From NCBI GenBank assembly GCA_030248135.1, contig JASANC010002269.1, positions 1 through 64,000 of the forward strand: a stretch of 64,000 nt of DNA. Reading direction: 5' to 3'. Every line of letters begins with the position of its first letter. The first letter of the stretch is position 1. The translations under genes and the position numbers were made by a program. This DNA is from Theristus sp. LFF4_11. Lineage: Eukaryota > Nematoda > Chromadorea > Monhysterida > Xyalidae. The notes beneath the pieces were generated by a model. It did no database searches. It had not been told where the DNA came from and saw nothing but the letters and a program-made list of their open reading frames with translations. Positions 11,501-23,500 of this stretch are shown here, in pieces.

Positions 11501-14500
11501 GGTGATGGTGCGAAGGGACCATGGTGACTTAGACGTTTGCGTGGACTACAGGTCGCTGAACAAAAAGACCAGCTTCTGCAACAAGGAATCGCTCCCATCG
11601 GAATGGATTTTGGAGGAAGTGGCGAGCAAAATGGGAAAATTCCTGTCAGTGATCACGGTCAAGGATGCGTTCTCAGCCATCAAGATTGAAGATCAACATC
11701 GACATGCGACAGCGTTCGATACACCGAATGGCATCGAGTTCCAGCATGGACGACTGAAGTGGACGTTGCAGAACAGCGAGGAAGCAGTGGCGCGGTTGAT
11801 GGAGCATGTGGTGAATGGAGTGAACGACGATGCGATGATTGACGTCGACCGGATCATCGTTTCGACGAGCACGTTTGAGCGACACAAAGAAGTGCTGCAG
11901 AAAGTGTTTGGCCGAATGAAGGACGTTGGACTGTTCGTGGATACGAAGAAGTGTCAGCTGTTCAAGGATGAAGTTCGAATGGATGGATATCTGGTGAATC
12001 AGAAAGGCATGTTCACGGATCCGGAAACGGTGCGACAGATTCAGGATTGGCCGACACCTGCGAAAAAGGAGGAGTTGATCGCGTTCGTCGCGCAGTGCTC
12101 GGTTTACTGCCATGTGATTCCAGACTACGCCGAAATAGTGAAGCCGCTGTTCGACAAGACGCAGAGCGACGGAAACTTCGAATGGAAAGACGAAGAGCAA
12201 GAAGCGTTCGTGGATCTGAAAGGAACGGTGAATTCGGTCAATCATTGTGGTACGCTGGACAGAATGGAGCCGTGTTTGATTCGAGCGTTCGTGCACGACA
12301 ACGATGTATCCGTCAGACTGGAACAATTCAACGGAAATGGACTGGATCTGATATCAGCTCGCTCGCGACAATTGACGAAAAGGGAAACGCAGCTAGATCA
12401 ATGGGAAAAGAAATGCATTGCTGTACGATGGGGCATGGAGGCCTGGAGCAGCGTGCTGAAGGACATGGAGGTCATCCTAGTGATGGGTGAAGAACATCTA
12501 AAGGAAGTGATGGCGCAGAAGCTGCTCGGCATTGCGAACACTAGGGACTGGCTGTCGTATTTGGCGAGGCTGGGACCAAGAGTGGCGCTTGTGGAGGAAC
12601 AAGATCTGGGTTACCGATTGCCGATGCCAGTGGAGCACCAACAGATCAGGCTAGCGTGTCGCGATTCGCAACGATTGGAACAAGTGCTCGACTACTTGGA
12701 GGAATGGGCGAAGAACGATTTGAGGTCGAGTAACTTAAAGATCGTGGACAACTTGAGTTGGCGAGTGACGATTGAGGATCCAGCGCAGCATGACGAATTG
12801 CAGTTTGATGCAGCGTTGAATGGTTACAGCACGGAGAAGTGGGCGGACGAGTACGGCTGCTATCCATCGATCGGATTTGAAGGAACAAAAGATGGTGACG
12901 ACAACTTCAGTGTCAGAGCGGCGGTTGGCTTGGTGACGACGACGGAGATGACGGACATGGATGCGAAGGCACAGGACGACGAGAAGCAAATGCAGTTGGA
13001 TGAGCAACACGCTAGGAGAAGTCAGAAAATGCGAAGTCTGCGCAATCTGAAAAGATGGTTGCAGACAGGAGGAACGAAAGATCGAACGAATGCAGATGGA
13101 CTTCGTTGGCGACGTGGCTTTGACAACTGCTTTGTAAAGGATGGACTGCTGTACTACTGGACGCCGAATGAAGATCGACATCGGATGCTGTTGACGCGAA
13201 ATGCTGGAATGAGTCTGCTGTGGCAATGTAAAGATCGAGAGGAAAGACATCGAGTGCTACGATCGTTTTGGTGGTTTGGTGTGGAACAGGACGCTATCGA
13301 TTGGAGCCAGATGGACGATTGGAACAGTGGAACAGTCCAGCAGAAGTCTGAACCATCTGAATGTGCGTTGCAGAGGTACAGTAGAGAAAGGAGATCTGTG
13401 TCCGACGTCGCAACTGCCAACGCAGGATATGGAGATCCGTGGTCATCATCGTTGCCGAGGAGGCCGAATTTCGACGACGTGCCACCGCAAAATGGATTGT
13501 GTTCTGACGGTGACATTGACAACAGCGAAAACGGACGGACAAAGTGGACAAGATCGAATCGCAGTGACGAAGGAACACGACGGGCTGCAGACGGTGGATG
13601 CTTGGCGAGATGGCAGCGGAGAAAAAGGATGGAGTGTTGCTGTTCGCGTTCGATTGTTGGTGGTTCTGCGAAGTGCATGGAGGCACGGTGCGGTTGTCGA
13701 GATTGATTGGAAATGCGAGGAAGGATCTGTTGGCGGAAACTAACAAGAGTGGCGTAACATTGTTTGTTTGAACCTGGCACCTGGAGGAACCAAACGATAA
13801 CGATCGTCAACAGTTTGATTGTTTTGCTTCGTTTCAACAGTTCTACAGTTTGGATAGCAACAGTGCAATAGAGCTACAGCGCATCAAAGCAACAGTACAA
13901 CAAAGCAACAATACAACAGAAGTTTTGCAGTTCAACAGTTTTGTTTCATCGATCGATCCAACAGTTTCATCGGCACCAACAGTTTGATTTTTGGCGATTT
14001 GTTTGCTGCTTGATACGAAACAACAGTTAAAAACAACAGCTTCAACGCATCATTTCACGACAAATGGATTCATCTTGGCTTCAACATTTTGCCCTTGTGA
14101 CACGCCAGTTGCTATGGAGAGCTTCTGGGCACGACGATCAAGTAATGTGAAATTGCCTTGGATGCAGTGGGAGCAAAAACGAAGCGACTGCGTTACTGTG
14201 ATGATGTGTTGCTTTGATTCGATTCCGTTGGACTGTGGACGTTTGGAAATGTCTTCGAAGGGAGAAGTTGTCAGCAATAAAAGATCGACGATGTCAGCAA
14301 ACCTTCATCTCATCCATTATATTGCGCTGGATCTCGTTTTGTTTCAACAGTTCTTCTATTTGATGTACGGCTGCAACAGAGTTTCATTTGTTTCCTTCTG
14401 TTCAGGATTGGATTCACTGGATAACTGAATCATTCTGAAAGAAACAAATTGAAATAATCCGAAATGGACCAAGCGAAAAGCGCCGACGACTTTAATTCGG

Positions 14501-17500
14501 ATGAGAAGACCAACGGCGCAGCTGGAGCAAAGAAGGACGATCCGACGGCAGTTGCTGAGTCACCAAAAGAGAGCGAAGTAGTCGGATGGGCAAATTGTCG
14601 ACTGCGTGAACGCGTCGATGAAGAGCTTGAAAAGCGATCGCTCCCGGATGTCGATGGTTAGTGTGTTCCAGTGCAGTTCTGGATTGGATTGGAGCAGCGG
14701 CGTTTTCTGTTGGACAAATGATTGAGTGTGTAGCAGACTGGCCATCTGTGATGCGACTCAACATTGGATAATGTCACGTGGTGCTGTGTTCGTCGGTCCG
14801 ATGGAGTTGTTGCTGTGAAATGGACACGAATAATTTGTTGACGGGAGATGGAGTACTCCACTCAGTGTATGAAACCTGAGTTTGCGCAAATCAGGACCCG
14901 CAATTGACGTCTGGAAGACCCTAGGGCGGTTTATTGTAAACCTCAACGTCAGTTAGCGACTGAATCTCCGCAACAAACAGAAAAAACATCGTGTCGAAGA
15001 AGCTGAGACAGAAATTGTTTCAGTGAACGGCGACAGCGCGAACACTGACAAAAAGCAGCGCGCAAACGTGACGATGGAGCAAATGGGAGACGCTGTTGCG
15101 ACGCCGCTGGAAGCTGTACTGACTGCTGGACATCCGTCGTGTGACTTGCCGCTGTCGGACAATTCGAATGGAGTGAGTGAGAGCGCTTGGCCATGGAGGG
15201 CAGTCGACTTCAAAAGGAGCGTTATTCTGGATGGATTCAATTTTCTTTTCTCGATCTACAAAGCAGCAGTTGCAAGCTGCATTGATTGTGATGTCAAGGG
15301 TCGACATCATTTGGAGGGAAGGTGGAGGCTACGCAACTGCAGCCGTAAAGCCGACAACAGTTAAGGGTACAACAGTAAAAGATGTAACAGCAACGGCGTA
15401 ACGTAAAGGATTGGAGCTGACTGACTGACGACTTCGAAGGGATCGAAAAGAGGGTTGTCGTATTGTTGCAGGAAAACGCAGTCGAGAAGGGGAATGCCGC
15501 ACTGCAAACGGATCGATCGATTGACGCTGAGATAAAAGAAGCAGCTGATTCAAAGCCCATGGAGGGGTTGACAGCGACTGGAATGATGGTGGCTGTTGAC
15601 GACTCGAACAGATGGAAAAGAGCGTGTGGTGTGTGCAAGCATCGTGGGCATCACGAGTTACGTTGTCGCATGCAGGAACTCAAGCGCATGGAGGCGTTGT
15701 TCTTGCCGGAGCAGTATCGAGTGGCGATGGGAACGTATTGGTGCGCTCTTCCGCATGCTGACGATGATCGAATGCACGACAAGATCTTCTACGCGCACGG
15801 AGTCATTGGAGCGTTTGGAAATGTGCCGATCGAGACGTTGCCGACTGGTGACGAAAGCGAATGGGCGATCACGACGAACAAGCATGGAGAGTGGCTGAAG
15901 TTCCCAGATCCGATGTACCCGGTCGATGAGGACAATCGCAGCAAGACGCATGGTTTCTTGGTGATGCGCGCGGAAACGACTATTCTACCAGGTGGTCGAT
16001 TGACGGTGGGACAGACGCAAGCAGAAGTGATCTTGCCGCAATACCGTTGGAAGAACATGTCAACTCTGTCAGTCACGCAAGAGATGCGAGATGCGGTGAA
16101 CAGTGCTACGGCATACGCAGGAGTTGGTCCGTTGCGACTGGATGCGCTGAAACACTATCAGCCTGAGCGGGTGATTCAGCATGACCCGCAAGGATTCGAT
16201 GTGTTCAAGTGGTGCCGTTGGCATTTGCGAGTCCATCTGCAAAACTGTGAGCCGTCGGAGTGCGACACGTTCCTGTGGGATCAAGAGTATTTCGGTGCGT
16301 ATCGCGATCGTTCAACGCGTCTGTCAATTCCTGTGATGAATAGAGCTGGAGAAGCGTTCGTTCCGCGTTTGGATGGAGACTGGGTGTTTTGTCGGCAGAT
16401 GAACTGGTGGATTCAAGATTTGCATAACAGTCTGTGGCATTACATCAAGCAGTGTGAAGCGTCGAAGCGTGGCGAGGCTGAAAGACCACCGGAGGGAGAC
16501 CCGGCGGATGTGTTGCGTGCCCAAATGCGACCGGTGCGATCGCCGTATCAGTCGAGTCGTCTGGAGCAGTATCTGTCTGCATATTCGGCTATATTGCGCC
16601 CGGGACTTTATCGCAGTACGACGATGGTTGCTGATGGATCGGGAGCTACGAATGGATCGGTGCAACAGGAGGCCATAGATGGATCTGTGCGACAGAAGGT
16701 CATGGAGGACCATTCGAGTTCGAGTGGAGGATTGCGAGAGCGCATGGAGGCGCAAGGGCTGTGTGTGACGTGTTGTCGACCGCGTCATGGACCCCAGCGA
16801 TGCCCGTTGCCAGGAGAAGAAGAAGCGTTGGAGCGACAACTGGAGGAAGCTTGGGATGCTGCTACACCGCCACCGGGATTGCGAGGACGTGAGAAAGCGG
16901 CGGCCCTGGAACGAAAACGCGAGTTGCAATTGGCAGCGTTGGAGCGTTATCGAGAGGGATGGCGACAGCTGCACACGTCAACGTACGATTTCTATCTGGG
17001 CGATGTTCGAGAGGAATTGGCTGCGGCAGCGCGTCGAGAAACGAATCGTTCACGTGGCCGAGGCGAACACGATCGTGGAGGCAAGCAGTAGTGATGGTTG
17101 TGATTGGTTTGGCTCAGGGGTAGAAGTCTAGTTTACTTGTTTTCTGCAGTTTGTTTAGCTTGGCAAAAATTTGGTTTCGTTTGGTTTCCTTTTGGATTTT
17201 TCGTTTGGAACTCCGAGCCAATAGAAATTCAGGATAGTTTTGTTTGTTTGGTTTTCTTCCAGTTTTGTTCAGTTTGGTGCTGAGAGGTGTCCAGGATAAT
17301 TTGTGTACTGTTTTATTTTTAGAGTGGGCCCAGATTGTCAGTTTTGTTGTTTTCCAGTTTGTCAAGTTTGTCATTTATTTTGTGCTTTTTGAGTAACCCA
17401 CTACGAGTGCTGTTTTATTGAAAATTGGATGTTTAAAAGTTGCCTAGAAGTTGTTCTCTGTTTTGCTTTTATTTCGGGTTTTCTGATTCGTTCAAGTTGG

Positions 17501-20500
17501 TCGAAAAAAGGTGTGTTTTGTTTCGTCTAACGTTTAAAGAAGACTTTTGGTTTTGTAGTGGCCATTTTTGAAGTTTTGCTTTGTATGTTTGGTTTCTGCT
17601 GCTAACCGTCCTAAAGTATTTGTTCATTGTCGTTGTCTAGTACCGTTTTTTAAAGTAGGAGGGGGATAATTTGTGCTTTGAATTTTGTTCGTTTTGTTTT
17701 GTCTTTATTTTTGGTGGTTTCCTGGTGCAGGTCGTTCGTCGAGCGCCGGAGACAAGTTTGTGGAAGTTTAGTGTTTTGTTTGTTTTCCAAGTTTTGAATT
17801 TGTCATCAAAAGCCCCAGGTGCAGGCGTTTGTAGTAACAGGGTCTCTTCTTTTCGGCAGGGGCTGTAATTCAGTAAAAGTACAAATTGGTGATTTTGGTG
17901 TTTAAGGAAAGTCGAAGAAGTTTCATTTTTGTGATTTATTTCTTTTTGAAAAGTTCAGGAGTAATAGTTAGTAGAATCTGTTTTGTCAGTTTACTAATGG
18001 TGCTTGTTTTGTGATTTGTACTTTGTAAGTTGAATAAGTTTGTACTTTGTAATTCGAATGTAAAGTGTTTTTGTAATTGTTTTGTTGTGTAGTTGCAAGT
18101 GTTGACTAAGTAGAGACGCGTTTGCAGGTCGGAGGCGATGTGCAGTTCCGCCGCATGGTGTCGGGGGGCACAGGTCGTCGTGAGGGCACTCCGAATAGGA
18201 GGGGGATACTGTAATGTCCTATTATAACCTCACTCCTACCCGTGCTACCGTAGTCTGTGCTGCTGATGTGGCGCATGGTCGAGTGCGTGTGAATGCCTAA
18301 GCTACTTTCTTGGCATTGGGTCAACTACTTTCTTTTCATTGGTTATCGTTGCGTATAAAGGCGTTGTTTTCGTTGTTATCTGGGCCACTCTGTTGTTTTA
18401 CTTTGCCGTGCTGGTTTTATCCTCTCTTCTGAACTAATCGAATAACTGTTCTGGAAAAGAGTTGGCCAACGTCGAATAAACGAGAAAAGAGAAAGAATTG
18501 CGGATTGAAGTTGAGCAACACAAACACAACGCACTCACGCATATTGCAACAGAACCCTAATTAATTAACTTGCCAATTTCCTTTAACTCAGTCTCGACGA
18601 CAGTAGATCCGAGCGTGCAGATCGCCACATCGGCGCTCGAGGCCGGGGACTCGGAGCGTGGAGGTCAAACGTCCTTAGTGCGAGAGATCCATTACACCAG
18701 GGGAGGACACTTCATATTTACCCTACCCTACCCGCATTTTTATTGCAAATTTTTCAATGAAAAACGCCGTAAATTTCAAAAATTTCGCTAATATAGTTGT
18801 TTGTAAGACTAAATAACTTCATTATTTAGTGGATATTATGGACCTGTAAACCGAAAAATCATCATTTTTGAAGAAAAATTGTGATTTTTGAACAAAAATT
18901 CGTGATGTTTGTACAATGTGACTTTGGGAACATTTTGGGAAGGGGGTGGGTACCCACGGGGGGAAGGATGCCGAGACGGTAAGGGGGTGTACCGTGCACC
19001 CCCCTCATCTTCGGTATTGATCATGGGCTTTTTTATACAAATGTCATTTTGCACTAAAAACCTTGCGACTATGCAAAATCAAAAAACACATCACAAGATA
19101 AATGTTCAACATCAGCGTCAAAAGCAAACTGCAACACGTGCCAACGGTACGGGTCAACACGGGGTACAGTTCTTGTTTATCCAACAAAAACAAAGTCCCG
19201 ATATTTCAATGGAGTTCCTTATTTCCAAAAAACAACGTTCTCTTCTGCTGACGTTACTCAAAGTGACTAATAATAGATACAAAACAAAATTCTTTTTTTG
19301 TTTTTTTCAATTGACAAATGTGCCAAAAGTTTTCTTTATTGCTTTCAGCTTTATTTCTTAAATTAAAAAGCGTTCCTTTTTAAGTTACATACGCTCTTTA
19401 TGACAAGGTAAACTTTTTGGCCATTTTAGCTGAAAGACGAATGAGCCCAAATGATTTATCAGTCGGCGTGCTCCAGCACCTCACAGCTTCGGGTCTTCCG
19501 ATTTTTTAGTGTGGTGCAGCCGTTTCAGATTTCTGGTTGAAAATAAATTAATCAACCTTTTATAGTAGTTGGTTCTAAAAATGTTAGTTGCGATGACTTG
19601 AAAGAAAAAAGTTCACATCGTTTTGCTCAGAACAGCACTGGGATTTGGTGGACTGCCGGTTCGCGGTCCTGGTATTATACAAAGAAACTAGTATATACGA
19701 GTTTCCAGTGGTATAAATGGGCTGACGGCGGCGAAACGGAAATTGATGAGAAACTCCTGCAGAGTGAATGGGACCCACAAGCACCGCACCGAGAAGGTTA
19801 AGATTTTCGTGGAAAGCATTTCACTGTTTTCCCGATTATACGTTTTGTCTTTCTGCCGACGCGTGTAAAATTTGAAATTTAGTGCAATTGCTCTGAAAAA
19901 CGTTTTGTTTGATAATTTGCTGCGCTAAACGGACAACACAACACGTGTTATGAAAATATATGCATTTGCTACTATTAGAACTAAAATGACCAATGAGCTC
20001 TCGTCTTGTACCTTGTTTTAATAGCTAGCAACCTGTAGCTCACATCTTGGCAATAAATAGAGAATGATGGGACCGGGGACACTGGTAGCAGCTTCAATAG
20101 CAAGTTCATTAGCAACGTTTTGTTTTGCCCATAACAATTGTGTAGTTCTAGTGATTGCTGTATAGAGCAATAAATCGGTAATTAAACGTGAACCACCGTA
20201 AAATTTAGCGGATGTATTTGAAATCGTAGACGAGCCATCTTTTTCAAATACCAAATGTAACATTTTTAACATTCCGCTCCACTGCACAAAAGGTGACGAC
20301 AAGAATTGTATTGTGCTTGTGCCGGATGCGCAGACGTATCGCCTACGCAGTGATAATTGCCGAAAACCGCGACATCGATTCGTTTGCCAAGTTGATATAC
20401 AGCAAGAGTTTTCAGCTGGTCTGTCTGGAATAACTCAATGTTGGGTTTCTCCTGCACTTTTGCAGTAGCTCGTTTTTTGTAATTTGTATCCCGTAAAGTA

Positions 20501-23500
20501 TTGCATGTATGGTTTCTCCAATTTATAAGACCTCCCAAAGGGAAACGTTTTATTCGAGCGCTGTGCTCGTCGCTCTCGAGGACTAAAGGGGCATTCATGA
20601 AGCAGTAGTTAGTGACTGCGTAGCCATGTTTTAACGCAGCTACATGTCACCTAAATACTGCTTCATGAATGCCGCTTAAGTTGCTTGCAGGTGAACGATC
20701 ATGCCATAGCTTGGTTTTCGACATTATACAGAGTGGTCCAAAAGTAGTGGGTGGGTGCAACTTTGACTAGCTCTAATTTGTCAACGGTTGGACCGTTTGA
20801 GCTGAAATTTTAGTCGCTTAGAAAACACAAACGTAGACCTCCACTAATTTTTAGCCCAAACGAGCCAAATATTACTCCTGATCAAAAGCAAAGTTCAAAA
20901 AACAAAAAGCAAACAAACAGCATTTTTTCAATCTCACATTGGATTTATTCATTGATAACGTCACAAATTGAGCAAAAAACTGTCAAAAATCAAAGCTAAT
21001 AGTTATCAAAATGTGAGCCGCCAGCTTCAATGCACACTCCATCCCTATTGCCACTAACAAGATCACTTTCTGGCACGACAAGTTCACGATCATTATTTCT
21101 TTCATCGACTCCACGGTTTTCGGCTTTTGCGAGTCCACAATCCCTTTGATAAAGCCCCACGCAAAAAAAAGTCGCGAGAAATTGAAGGCAGCAATAGCTG
21201 TATTGCCTTTTTGACGTCATCGGTAAATAAATCCGATGTGAAACAGAAAAAATGCTGTTTTCAAGCAAAAATTCGTTTTTTGGAACATTGCTTTTGCACA
21301 GAGGCAATATTTTCTCGTTTGGGTTAAAAATTGGTGAAGGTCTAAGTTTTTGAGTTTTCTAAATAAGCGACTAAAATTTCAGCTCGAGCGGTCCAACGGT
21401 TGGCGAGTTAGACCAAGTTGCACCCACTACTTTTGAACCACTCTGTATTTTTGTCGGTAACTTTTCTTCCTTAAAAGCGTCCATTTCATTCATAAAGGTT
21501 TTGCTCAAACGTATGCAACATTGCTTTTTGTCTGACGTTTATTCCACTCAGAAATAAAATACTCTCTGACTATTCAGATATTTGCCTAAATACAAAAAAA
21601 TGTAAAGCTCTTTTTCCATACTTTGAGTTTTCGAGGGTAGTTCATTCTATGGCAGGGTAGGTCATTCTCAGAAACGTGAATGTAATCAGAAAGTAACTGT
21701 GCGTAACTGTACGATAGTTTGGTTCAGGGGTATGTAATAAAGGTCCAGGTGCGGCCCACTTACTTGCGACCACACATTATCGTCCTTGACATTAGCGGCC
21801 CACCTATTATTGGCTCATCCGTTAGTGGTCCGATACGCGCGTCGCACTCATTTGCGTCCCAGCAATTGTCGGCCGAATCATTTACGGCCGAATCCAAAAA
21901 TTTGTCCTTAGTTTATTATGTCGTAACCGACAACAAAAAAGAAAAATTGAAACGTTACAGCTAAATTAAAAATTAAACTACAGTCAACTCAATAACGTAT
22001 CCAACTAGCTGATTGGTTGATGCATGCATTCTGTGCATGAATTGCTGTGGAGGTGGAGTTTGATTTGCACAGAATCCATCATCACGTGATCACCAACCAA
22101 TCAGCTATTATCGTTTCAGGAAGACCGGAGGCACAAAAGTTTCACGCCCTAAGGAAAAAACGCCATTACCGAACCAACCTTTAAAACGTCAGCACGCGGC
22201 GAAGTGTCTACCGTAACCTAATTTTGAATTCCGTGAAACATCTTCGTGTGCAAGCGCATTTAGTCCTGGAACCAAAATAAAAGATAGTAGTTAGATATGT
22301 TATAGAGTTAGACTGCATACTCTCAATTCACCAAAAAAATGTTTTTAAAAACAATTTTAACTTTAACTTCACTTTTTAATTTTCTGATGAAAAACATTGT
22401 ATATAAATTGTTAGTAATCGAGTAAGCAGGTGAAAAAAAGTATGAAAACAATTCCAAACTTTCCAACACCCCATTATCAACAGCGAGTGAGCAACAACAG
22501 GGAGATGAGAGAACGTTGAGAGACGAACAGAGATGAACAACAATGAGTTGCTTTTTTTAACAGCGGGTCTCAGTTGAGGTCACTGGAAGAAGGGAACCGT
22601 TCGGCTGGGTACAAATGAGTGTGTCGCAAATCAATTGACCCCAATTAAACGGGATGCAAATAAACGGGGTCGGTAATCAGCGGGCCGCTAAAGTGTTGGG
22701 CCGGTTACAACGGGGCGCTGTAATGAAGGTCTGATATTGTAAGCGCAACCCAACCTCTGCCGTAGCAGCACCAGTTACACTGTGTTTATGCTTGAAATTT
22801 TGTTTCCAGCGAAGCCGGGTGAAGATTGTACCGAGTTGAAGAGATGCACTGGAGGGAGTAAAGCAGGTGACCCAGTGCGGCTAAACCCGAACGATCCAAA
22901 GTCGTTGCGCTGGCAGTGCGAGTGCGCCAACGGAAGTCGTCACGATCGGGAACAAGGCAAATGTGTTGGTACGAGCCGACGTTGCTGAGAATCTTTTGAA
23001 TAGCTTTGTAAAGTAAGCTGCGCTGAACATTGCAAATCCAGAAATTGCACAAAAATCCAAAATCTCACAACGCGTCATTGTGATTGTCTTCGTCCTCTTC
23101 TTCATCTTTGGTCAATTGCCGTCGTGTCAGCTGCTCAATGTGGGCGCCATTATTCTCAATGATAGAGTCCATTCGATACTTGAAGCTAGCCCATGACCAA
23201 ACGCGAAATTTGTTGTTCCTTGGTTCTTCTGGTTCGCTTAATAAAAAAAGCATGGTTTCATCAGATTTTTAATCTTGTCTTGAAAATTTTGGAGTTTTTA
23301 AACAAAATTTGAACACAATCAATGTCAGAACATTGTCAAGCAGTGTTCCAAATTTGCTACCAAAATGCAGAACCAAACACGACAAGGTGGTTGTTAAGCG
23401 ATCCTGTTGTAGTTATTTTAGTACACCCTGTATATTTTCCCGTTGTCTGGAAGATAAGGTTTTTCAAATAAAATTTGTAGTCATTCGTTGGCAGGTCTTA

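Larger units (their letters stand above)
7814..18714 (+). mobile_element. Ty3/Gypsy-like LTR retrotransposon, about 10.9 kb
   Basis: Two 505-bp direct repeats (7814-8318, 18210-18714), each beginning TGTAATG and ending TTCA, bound a region with a gag-like ORF, a pol-like ORF, a 3' ORF with zinc knuckles and a polypurine tract just before the 3' LTR. The recognisable order in pol is reverse transcriptase, RNase H, then an integrase zinc-binding-like segment, which is the Ty3/Gypsy order. It lies in intron 3 of the lectin gene in the same orientation. No matching target duplication is visible (TGACC on the left, TATTT on the right). Loss of key catalytic residues and no convincing integrase core suggest it cannot move on its own. 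Confidence 0.85.

Noticed and set aside
15472..17091. Envelope gene of an endogenous retrovirus
   Set aside because: The ORF is in the env position but has no signal peptide, membrane segment or fusion-like region. It has zinc knuckles instead.
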